Below are positions 1 to 4,728 of a stretch of 6,366 nt of DNA, one piece after another. Positions within the stretch are counted from its first letter, which is position 1. Each line of letters begins with the position of its first letter. The stretch lies in assembly GCA_030039095.1 (NCBI GenBank), contig JASHQP010000394.1, positions 1 to 6,366 of the forward strand. Direction: 5' to 3'. Source of the DNA: Streptosporangiaceae bacterium (GTDB lineage: Bacteria; Actinomycetota; Actinomycetes; Streptosporangiales; Streptosporangiaceae). The translations under genes were made by a program, and so were the position numbers. The notes under the pieces were generated by a model. It had not been told where the DNA came from. It worked only from the letters and a program-made list of their open reading frames with translations, and made no database searches.

Positions 1-813
1 CGCCCGGGCCGACTGCCACCGCGCGCCGAACAACTCGTCGATGGCCTCGTCGGCGAAGAAGTGGCTGTGCGTCTGGGCGAACCGGGCCAGCCGCACCAGG
101 TTGGAATGGCGGCGCTGCTCGTCCGGCTCATCCTGGTAGGACGGCACCAGGTGCATCGACGCGTCCTCGGGAAACTCGGCCTGGATCTTGTCCACCACGT
201 GTGACTTGGCCGCGATGAACCGGTCCACCGTGCGCTCGTCCACGTGCGACGCGCGGGCCACCTCACCCCGCTTGTCGAAGCGGACGACGGCACGCCACAG
301 GATGAGGTCGGTTCCGTTTCTGATCAGCTCATCGAGCAATCCCACGTTGCGGACCAGCCGCTGCACGGGGGACAGGGCGGCGCTCAGCGTTCCGGGTGGT
401 CTTAGGAGTCCCGGGCCGGCCAGATCACCGCGGTCTATCGCATCGATCAGCGTGCGCATGTCCCGGGAGCTCGAGGCCTTCGACATCAGCCCGAGCGGCC
501 CGAAGAACGCGAACGAGGCGAGCAGGAACAGCAGCCGGTTGCGCTCCTCGTCGGTGCTCTCGATGACGATCTTGGTATCCGGCGACAGGTCCTGCAGGAT
601 GCGCATGGCGGTCAGGCCGGTGGGGACGCCGGACCCGAAGTTGATGTCGACGAGCGCCAGGTCGAACGGGCCGCCGCTGGCCTGCGCCTCCGCCAGCGCC
701 CCCGGCAGGCTGCGCGGGTCGCGGACGCCGACGAGCGTATGCGGCGTGCCCTGGATCACCTGGGCGAGGGCAAGCTCGACCAGGACGAAGTCGTCGACCA
801 CCAGGATGCGCAC
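1..813 (-). CDS. Response regulator with receiver domain and atypical output domain (3' end outside window)
   Basis: 271 codons are visible and the frame is still open at the left edge, so the C-terminus is missing. It starts at GTG 813-811; an in-frame TGA at 819-817 rules out any earlier start. Residues 1-125 form a receiver domain: MRILVVDD supplies the acidic pair D7/D8, LALVDINFG carries the probable phosphoacceptor D56, IES supplies the Ser/Thr switch position at about residue 86, and K112 in GLMSK is the conserved lysine. Residues 145-271 are mostly helical. The stretch GEVARASHVDERTVDRFI (about 184-200) resembles a helix-turn-helix recognition segment, but flanking helices and a long tail do not match a standard GerE/LuxR or winged-helix output. 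It lies 10 bases after the kinase stop, so it is almost certainly co-transcribed and its cognate partner. A GGTGA lies just upstream as a weak ribosome site. The receiver is secure; DNA binding is inferred. Confidence 0.88.
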   Translation of the reverse strand, partial: MRILVVDDFVLVELALAQVIQGTPHTLVGVRDPRSLPGALAEAQASGGPFDLALVDINFGSGVPTGLTAMRILQDLSPDTKIVIESTDEERNRLLFLLASFAFFGPLGLMSKASSSRDMRTLIDAIDRGDLAGPGLLRPPGTLSAALSPVQRLVRNVGLLDELIRNGTDLILWRAVVRFDKRGEVARASHVDERTVDRFIAAKSHVVDKIQAEFPEDASMHLVPSYQDEPDEQRRHSNLVRLARFAQTHSHFFADEAIDELFGARWQSARA

Positions 814-823
814 GGGTCACCGG

Positions 824-2149
824 CTACCAGGGGGCCGACTTCCACCGGGCCAGGACCAGGGTTCCGCCGCCGTCGCGCTGCTCGGCCACGACCGCGCCCT
901 CGTACCGGTGCAGGTGCTCGTCGAGGATCCGCAGGCTGGTCCGGGGCCCGGCGTGCGCGGTCGTGCCCGGCATGCCGGGGCCGTCGTCGGCCACCGACAC
1001 GGTGACCCAGGGCCGGGGGGCCGCTCCGTTCCCGCCCGGTTCCGGGTGCTCGTGGCGGACGGCGACCTCCACCCTCTGCGCACCCGCCTTCCAGGCGTTG
1101 GTGACCAGGTCGGGCAGGACCCGCCGGGCGAGGCCGTAGTCGGTCTTGCGCATCTGCAGGTTGCGGCTCTCCGCGTCGAGCACCATGCCGGCGCGGCGGT
1201 CGCCCGGCACCGTCTGCAGCACGCAGTCCCAGAGCAGCGCGACGGTCTCGGCGTGCGGGCCGCTGCCGAGCATGGTCTGCCGCGCCTCCTCGGCCAGCAC
1301 GAGCATGCTGTCCGCCATCGACCTGGTCTCCTCGCCGACGCCCGTGTCCGTCTGAACCTGCCTGATCAGCGCGTGTGCCCCGTTCTTGATCAGGCTGTGC
1401 ACGGTGATCGAATCGTTGCGCCTTGCCTCGCTGGAGGAAATGTCGCACGCATCCAGGCCGGCCCGGAGCAATACCTCGAAAATCATCGTGAATGGCAGCA
1501 GCAAAACGAGGGACCCGCCGAGGAGAATCGGAATCGCCAGCCCGGCGGGGAAGCGCTGCAGCCCGGAAACGGTCGGCGACAAGATCAGCGCGAGCTCGAT
1601 GGCGGCGACGCTGGCCGGGATCCACGGCCGGAACCTGACCAGGCCGCGGGCCGGGGGCACATCGGGGTTGTACCAGCTCGCGTCCGTCATCACCTGGGCC
1701 TGGGCGCTCCAGGTGTGCGCGGTGATCAGGACCAGGGCGATCACGTAGACCGGCGCCGGCAGCGGCCGGACCGGCACCGGGCCCGCGTAGAGCAGCAGGG
1801 CCACGATCACCCCGAAGCCTTCGAGGAGGCCGGACAGGTCGGCGGTCGCCTTGCTGCGCGCGCCGCGCAGGTGCCCGGCCGTGTTCCGCAGCGCGGCGAA
1901 ACGGGCCGACGCGAGCCGGTCGAGGATGCCCGGCATGGTGTGAATCCAGGCAGTGATCGCGCCCGCCGACACCATCAGCATCTGCACCGAGGCCCGCGGC
2001 AGCGCGGCCGCCGGGAACCAGGGGAGCAGCAGCCACAAGCCGATGGCGCATGCCCCGCGGAACGCCGCTCCTATTCGCCACAGGGGCGTCATGTACCGGA
2101 CCGCGATGTCGTAGACGACCCGGGTCCGGAGGGATGAGTCAGAGAGCAT
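824..2149 (-). CDS. Membrane sensor histidine kinase with divergent H-box
   Basis: 441 residues, stop TAG. I chose ATG 2149 rather than the in-frame ATG at 2389 because GAGGAAGG sits just upstream and the 80-residue extension looks like non-coding composition. The N-terminal half is a membrane domain with about six hydrophobic segments (roughly 33-50, 54-76, 111-127, 133-148, 178-195, 200-230). The cytosolic half has a helical segment (about 240-265) with H251 in ITVHSLIKN as the only obvious phosphoacceptor candidate. It then has a GHKL ATPase domain: N-box DLVTNAWKAGA (N351), G1-box VADDGPGMP (388-394), and a Gly-rich end at EQRDGGGTLVLARW. The lid is short, as in HPK7-type (NarL-partner) kinases. 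It should autophosphorylate and pass phosphate to the regulator encoded 10 bases downstream. Oddities are the lack of an H-D/E pair after the histidine and the lack of a recognisable sensor (PAS, Cache, HAMP). The signal is unknown. Confidence 0.88.
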   Translation of the reverse strand: MLSDSSLRTRVVYDIAVRYMTPLWRIGAAFRGACAIGLWLLLPWFPAAALPRASVQMLMVSAGAITAWIHTMPGILDRLASARFAALRNTAGHLRGARSKATADLSGLLEGFGVIVALLLYAGPVPVRPLPAPVYVIALVLITAHTWSAQAQVMTDASWYNPDVPPARGLVRFRPWIPASVAAIELALILSPTVSGLQRFPAGLAIPILLGGSLVLLLPFTMIFEVLLRAGLDACDISSSEARRNDSITVHSLIKNGAHALIRQVQTDTGVGEETRSMADSMLVLAEEARQTMLGSGPHAETVALLWDCVLQTVPGDRRAGMVLDAESRNLQMRKTDYGLARRVLPDLVTNAWKAGAQRVEVAVRHEHPEPGGNGAAPRPWVTVSVADDGPGMPGTTAHAGPRTSLRILDEHLHRYEGAVVAEQRDGGGTLVLARWKSAPW

Positions 2150-2152
2150 GAC

Positions 2153-2160
2153 CCTTCCTC
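2153..2160 (-). promoter_or_regulatory. Ribosome binding site of the histidine kinase
   Basis: Read on the minus strand this is GAGGAAGG, three bases before ATG 2149. It is the best Shine-Dalgarno match near the gene and decides the start in favour of the 441-residue protein over the longer frame beginning at 2389. Confidence 0.7.
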
Positions 2161-2381
2161 GCTTAAAAGCAAAATCGTCCTCCTCGAGCAAAGCAGATGC
2201 AATATCACCTGACTGCCCGTTCAGCGCCGTTACTCGGCCCGCGGCTGTGCACGAGCGGATCTCGGGGCGCGGGCTCCTGGCCGGGGCGCCCGGCAGATCG
2301 GGCAGATGCGATGTCGACGTGTCCTCGACGTCGATGCGGCGCATCCAAAACCCCATAAGCGTGAAGCCGAAACGAGGCACG

Positions 2382-2498
2382 ATGGCCAAAAATAAGAGAT
2401 CCGGCTCGCCAACACGGATGTACCGAACATTTCGGACACCATATGGGGGGGGTTCTGGCGGGCCGGATAGTGTGAACGGCCCGTTGCTGCTGTCCTAG
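2382..2498 (+). CDS. Possible 38-residue small protein or leader peptide
   Basis: An ATG at 2382 preceded by GAGG (2374-2377) opens a 38-codon frame ending at TAG 2496-2498. The product starts MAKNKRSGSPTRMYR and is basic, with a Gly-rich middle encoded partly by a G8 tract and no recognisable domain. The same frame is open further upstream to 2148, which weakens the case for a dedicated small gene. The stop codon falls in the loop of the 2477-2514 hairpin, so a role as a translated leader for the downstream gene is conceivable. It could equally be a chance frame; no homology can be claimed. Confidence 0.2.
   Translation: MAKNKRSGSPTRMYRTFRTPYGGGSGGPDSVNGPLLLS
2419..2438. promoter_or_regulatory. 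Candidate operator: imperfect dyad CCGAA-cat-TTCGG
   Basis: A perfect 5-bp inverted repeat (CCGAA 2423-2427, TTCGG 2431-2435) around a 3-base centre is flanked by TGT (2419-2421) and ACA (2436-2438). This gives 8-base arms with one unpaired A at 2422. Its size and near symmetry suit a dimeric regulator. It lies in the spacer between the two-component system and the divergent gene, so the response regulator itself is one possible ligand; that is a guess. Confidence 0.35.
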
Positions 2499-2514
2499 CC
2501 GCAGTGACGGGCCG
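2477..2514 (+). promoter_or_regulatory. Strong RNA hairpin upstream of the unknown gene
   Basis: CGGCCCGT (2477-2484) pairs perfectly with ACGGGCCG (2507-2514), and CTGC (2487-2490) pairs with GCAG (2501-2504) in the same register. The two intervening positions on each side make U-G and G-U wobbles on the plus-strand transcript only. The result is a continuous 14-pair stem with a 10-base loop, so it is better as plus-strand than minus-strand RNA. No T-tract follows, so it is not a canonical intrinsic terminator. It may be a 5' leader structure of the gene at 2645 or the end of an upstream short transcript. Confidence 0.45.
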
Positions 2515-2553
2515 GCGACACTAGTCATGTCCTTGCGGGGAGGCGATCGTTCA

Positions 2554-2628
2554 GCCTGCCCAATGCCAGCGGCAGGCGGAGATGCCTGCCAGGATCTCGA
2601 AGGCAGGTCCGATTGGTCTGCCGGCAGG
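2554..2628. repeat. Cluster of three GCCTGCC-type inverted repeats
   Basis: Three dyads built from the same core occur in 75 bases. They are GCCTGCC (2554-2560) with GGCAGGC (2571-2577); CCTGCC (2585-2590) with GGCAGG (2602-2607); and the gapless palindrome CTGCCGGCAG (2618-2627). The first two dyads are offset by about 30 bases, close to three helical turns. They lie immediately upstream of the preferred start at 2645. They could be regulator sites or leader hairpins, or a by-product of high GC. Confidence 0.4.
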
Positions 2629-2644
2629 TTTTAGGATCAAGGCG

Positions 2645-3322
2645 ATGCGACGCGAGTCTTCTACCGTGGTTGTCCTGGTCGGCGAGTTCGGTGACGGGCT
2701 GCTCGCCGGGCTCACCCAGTCGCCGAACGTCTCGGTGGCCCGCGCCCCCGACGATGCTGCCGGACAGCCGACGTCCGAGGAGGCCGCGGCCGGGCAGCGT
2801 CCCGGCTGGGAGGCGGGAGCGCTGGCCCTGCGGGAGGCGGCGCGGCGGCGGTCCACGTACGTGATCGTGCCCGACGACCCGCTGGCCGAGGTGGCAGCGA
2901 CATGGCGGGCCATGTGGGAGCTGCCCGGCGCGTCGCGCGGGTCCGGCGGGCCGGGCGGGTCCGGCGGGTCCGGCGGGTCTGGCGGGCCGGGTACAGCGGT
3001 GAGGTTCGAGGAGCGTGCGGCCGAGGCGCTGGCCGCCTGGCGGGACAAGCGGTTCGAGCTGCCGGACTACTACCTGGTCGTGGTGCCTCCGCTGCAGGCC
3101 GGCGCGGTCCCGGACATGTACCTGGGCCCGATGCGCGCGGTGCGGCCGCGCCGGGTTGCCGTGGCCGGCATCGCGGAGAGCGCGGGCCAGGCGGGCCAGT
3201 TGCTGGACACGCTCCGATCACTGGAGCACGGGCCGTGGTGGCCGCCGCTGGACGAACTGCTCGACGCGGCCCGCCACTTCTACGCCGGCGGCCTCGCCGA
3301 GACCCAGCGGGCGCTGGCGTAG
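2645..3322 (+). CDS. Unrecognised 225-residue alpha/beta protein with Gly/Ser/Pro linker
   Basis: I do not recognise the family. I prefer ATG 2645, with AGGA at 2633-2636 eight bases upstream, because the in-frame alternative at 2582 adds 21 residues that overlap a dyad cluster. The protein has four strand-like segments alternating with helices (TVVVLVGEF 7-15, TYVIVPDD 71-78, YYLVVVPPL 142-150, RVAVAGIAE 170-178). This suggests a soluble Rossmann-like or flavodoxin-like fold in two halves, but no Walker, GxGxxG or catalytic motif is visible. There is no signal peptide or membrane segment. Residues 99-116 are a Gly/Ser/Pro linker encoded by 9-bp tandem repeats that separates the halves. The C-terminal half is rich in Trp, Leu and Arg. 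It is divergent from the two-component operon, so co-regulation is possible; function is unknown. Confidence 0.75.
   Translation: MRRESSTVVVLVGEFGDGLLAGLTQSPNVSVARAPDDAAGQPTSEEAAAGQRPGWEAGALALREAARRRSTYVIVPDDPLAEVAATWRAMWELPGASRGSGGPGGSGGSGGSGGPGTAVRFEERAAEALAAWRDKRFELPDYYLVVVPPLQAGAVPDMYLGPMRAVRPRRVAVAGIAESAGQAGQLLDTLRSLEHGPWWPPLDELLDAARHFYAGGLAETQRALA
2936..2989 (+). repeat. In-gene 9-bp tandem repeat encoding a GSG/GPG linker
   Basis: About six units of a 9-bp repeat (consensus GGCGGGTCC, with GGCGGGCCG and a degenerate first unit) run in frame through the gene at 2645. Because the unit is a whole number of codons, expansion or contraction would change linker length without a frameshift. 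The encoded residues are 99-116. Confidence 0.85.
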
Positions 3323-3403
3323 CCGGCGAGATCCCTGCGGGCGCTGGCGCAGCTCGTCGCTGCGGGCGCTCGCGTAGCCCATTCGTGCGGGCGCTCGCGC
3401 AGC
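3307..3403 (+). repeat. Four copies of a 17-bp repeat starting at a stop codon
   Basis: GCGGGCGCTSGCGYAGC occurs at 3307-3323, 3337-3353, 3362-3378 and 3387-3403, with spacings of 30, 25 and 25 bases. Copy 1 encodes the last residues (RALA) and stop of the upstream gene. Copies 2-4 fill the 115-base spacer before the nitroreductase. Position 14 alternates T, C, T, C and position 10 goes G, G, C, C, consistent with pairwise duplication. No coding function is apparent downstream of the stop. Confidence 0.85.
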
Positions 3404-3425
3404 TCGCCCCCCGTGCCCCCTCTGT

Positions 3426-3431
3426 TAGGTT
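3426..3431 (+). promoter_or_regulatory. Candidate -10 element for a leaderless nitroreductase transcript
   Basis: TAGGTT fits the actinobacterial TANNNT -10 pattern and ends six bases before GTG 3438. Transcription would therefore begin at or next to the first base of the start codon. There is no good -35. The AGG inside it (3427-3429) could instead serve as a weak Shine-Dalgarno site, so the two readings compete. Confidence 0.35.
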
Positions 3432-3437
3432 TCTGGG

Positions 3438-4034
3438 GTGGAATTTCAGGATGTGGTCCGGCACCGGCGGATGGTGCGCAGCTACGACACGAGCAGGCCG
3501 GTGCCCCCCGAGGTGGTCGACCGGATCGTCCGGAACGGGCTGCGGGCCCCGTCCGCAGGCTTCTCCCAGGGCTGGGGCTTCCTCGTCCTCGACACTCCCG
3601 CCGACATCGCCCGGTTCCGCGATGCGGTCCGGCCGCAGACCGACCCGGAGGGCTGGTTCGCGGCCAGGGTAGACGCCCCGCTGCTGATCGTCCCGCACTC
3701 GAACAAGGACGCCTACCTGGACCGGTACGCTCAGCCGGACAAGGGCTTCACCGACCGGTCGGATGCCTGGTGGCCGTCGCCGTACTGGGACATCGACACC
3801 GGCATGGCGTCGCTGATGATGCTGCTGACCGCAGTGGACGCCGGGCTGGGCGCGTGCTTCTTCGGGTTTTCCATCGACCGGATCGGCGCCTACCGCGCCG
3901 CGTTCGGGGTGCCGCCGCAGTTCCATCCGATCGGGGCGATCTCGGTCGGCTACAGCGACGAGCCCGCCCGCGACCTGCGGGCCCGGCGCAAGCCTGAGTC
4001 GGACACGGTGCACCGGGGCCGGTGGGGCCGGTAA
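3438..4034 (+). CDS. Nitroreductase-family flavoprotein
   Basis: 198 residues, GTG start, stop TAA; full length for the compact single-domain members of the family. It should bind FMN as a dimer and reduce a nitroaromatic, quinone or related substrate with a nicotinamide donor. The N-terminal RHRRMVRSYD (8-17) holds the arginines (R10, R11, R14) that usually contact the FMN phosphate. APSAGFSQGWGF (37-48) matches the family's APSAGNxQPWxF-type FMN-site motif. GLGACFFGF (136-144) and IGAISVGY (165-172) match the later conserved blocks. The 85-118 insert (PHSNKDAY to SPYWDID) with its Trp-rich PYW segment is typical of an actinobacterial subgroup. It converges on the SRPBCC gene with 90 bases between stops. 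The substrate cannot be read from sequence. Confidence 0.88.
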   Translation: MEFQDVVRHRRMVRSYDTSRPVPPEVVDRIVRNGLRAPSAGFSQGWGFLVLDTPADIARFRDAVRPQTDPEGWFAARVDAPLLIVPHSNKDAYLDRYAQPDKGFTDRSDAWWPSPYWDIDTGMASLMMLLTAVDAGLGACFFGFSIDRIGAYRAAFGVPPQFHPIGAISVGYSDEPARDLRARRKPESDTVHRGRWGR

Positions 4035-4087
4035 GGCACCGGAAGGGCGGTAAGGCACCGGCCAGGGTCGGCGAGGCGCCGGCCAGG
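4028..4087. repeat. Stop-codon-proximal direct repeats, possible convergent terminator
   Basis: CGGTAAGGCACCGG occurs identically at 4029-4042 and 4048-4061 (period 19), with a diverged third copy CGGCGAGGCGCCGG at 4069-4082. Copy 1 contains the nitroreductase stop codon TAA. Each unit is partly self-complementary (CCGGT 4028-4032 with ACCGG 4038-4042), so it can form small GC-rich hairpins between the two convergent genes. No T-tract is present, so a terminator role is only plausible. Confidence 0.6.
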
Positions 4088-4124
4088 CCGGGTGGTGCCA
4101 GGGCTCGGCTGCCGGTCGCCAGCG

Positions 4125-4652
4125 TCAGGCGGGGCCCCGCGCTTCGGCCGTTTCCTTGATGCCGGCCAGCGTGGCCGTCATGTTCGCGCTGTGCTCGCTC
4201 AGGCGGCGGCGCAGGATCCGGGACTCCTTGTCCGGCATGGCCTCGATGGCCGCGCTGATCCCGCTCGGCCCTGGCCCGATCTGCATCCACTGGGTGAGGA
4301 TGGTGCCGACGTTGTCCGGGCCGGGCGCCAGCGTGAACCGCCATCGGGCGGCCGGCTGGCCGGGGTCGCCGACCGCCCAGCCCAGCACCTGCTCCGGCTG
4401 ATATTCGCAGATCGTCGACGTGGTTTCCCAGTTGCCGATCGCCGGGTGGTGGTTGCGCCCGGTGAACCGAGCGCCGGGCGACGGCGCGCTGGCGCCGTCC
4501 AGCCACTCGCCGCCGTCGAATTCGCTGCTGAACCGGGCGGGCAGCTGGATGTCGCAGACCAGCGCCCAGACAACCGCCGCGGGCGCGGCGATCAGCACGT
4601 CCGCCTGGGTGGTCGGGCAGTCGCTGAAGCGGAGCTCGGGCCGGTCCGGCAC
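4125..4652 (-). CDS. SRPBCC (START/polyketide-cyclase-like) family protein
   Basis: 175 residues, stop TGA. GTG 4652 is chosen because GGGAGGA lies three bases upstream; the longer frame from ATG 4745 would add residues with no domain character and overlap the divergent gene. The pattern is a helix-grip fold: strand QADVLIAAPAAVVWALVCDI (17-36) leading into helix 1, then FSSEFDGGEWLDG, then GARFTGRN (60-67), WETTSTICEYQPEQVLGWAVG (75-95), RWRFTLAP (103-110), TILTQWMQIGPG (117-128), and a long C-terminal helix (140-170) that would close the cavity. Such proteins bind hydrophobic small molecules, and some act as cyclases or hydrolases; no catalytic residues can be assigned here. It is divergent from the F420-type oxidoreductase, whose substrate or product it might bind. 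No signal peptide is seen. Confidence 0.82.
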   Translation of the reverse strand: MPDRPELRFSDCPTTQADVLIAAPAAVVWALVCDIQLPARFSSEFDGGEWLDGASAPSPGARFTGRNHHPAIGNWETTSTICEYQPEQVLGWAVGDPGQPAARWRFTLAPGPDNVGTILTQWMQIGPGPSGISAAIEAMPDKESRILRRRLSEHSANMTATLAGIKETAEARGPA

Positions 4653-4666
4653 GTGTCCTCCCGCGT

Positions 4667-4696
4667 GACAGCGTAAGCCTGGTGGCGTTCGCTGTC
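4667..4696. promoter_or_regulatory. Candidate operator: 7-bp dyad between divergent genes
   Basis: GACAGCG (4667-4673) and CGCTGTC (4690-4696) are perfect inverted repeats. Their centres are 23 bases apart, about two helical turns. The arms overlap both elements of the candidate minus-strand promoter and a GTGACA (4665-4670) that could be a plus-strand -35. A dimeric regulator bound here could control both divergent genes. Confidence 0.4.
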
Positions 4697-4698
4697 TG
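4670..4698 (-). promoter_or_regulatory. Candidate promoter of the SRPBCC gene
   Basis: On the minus strand CAGACA (4698-4693) and TACGCT (4675-4670) are separated by 17 bases. The second fits TANNNT and the first keeps the GACA core of TTGACA. Initiation would fall near 4663, leaving a leader of about ten bases that contains the GGGAGGA ribosome site. Confidence 0.35.
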
Positions 4699-4714
4699 CC
4701 GCCATCCTGGCACC

Positions 4715-4720
4715 AGGAGG
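4715..4720 (+). promoter_or_regulatory. Ribosome binding site of the luciferase-like oxidoreductase
   Basis: AGGAGG, eight bases before ATG 4729, is a full-strength Shine-Dalgarno sequence and fixes the start. Confidence 0.8.
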
Positions 4721-4728
4721 TCGCGATC

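Larger units (their letters stand above)
2150..2644. other. Divergent intergenic region (495 bases) between kinase and unknown gene
   Basis: This stretch has lower GC than the surrounding genes, most clearly around 2160-2210 and 2340-2450, as expected for a promoter-bearing spacer. Frames crossing it on both strands have no domain-like composition. It contains, from left to right, the kinase ribosome site, a possible minus-strand -10 (GATATT, 2206-2201) without a convincing -35, a possible 38-codon ORF, an imperfect dyad at 2419-2438, a G8 tract at 2445-2452, a strong hairpin at 2477-2514 and three GCCTGCC-type dyads at 2554-2628. Promoters for both divergent genes should lie here, but I cannot assign either with confidence. 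Confidence 0.6.

Noticed and set aside
188..2137. 649-codon plus-strand frame
   Set aside because: It is antisense to the two-component genes; its Arg/Pro/Gly/His-rich product has no domain pattern, while the minus strand encodes clear receiver and GHKL motifs.
2150..2389. Longer kinase start at ATG 2389
   Set aside because: The 80-residue extension lacks any structure or membrane segment, and a strong GAGGAAGG precedes the internal ATG at 2149.
2205..2528. 107-codon minus-strand frame in the intergenic region, as an extra gene before the kinase
   Set aside because: It has no ribosome site, no domain pattern and a composition unlike the confirmed genes; it lies where promoters are expected.
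3307..3403. CRISPR-like array
   Set aside because: The repeats are only 17 bp, the spacers only 8-13 bp and irregular, copy 1 is coding, and no cas genes are near.
2712..4058. 448-codon minus-strand frame
   Set aside because: It is antisense to the unknown gene and nitroreductase; rich in Pro, Arg and Ala with no recognisable motif.
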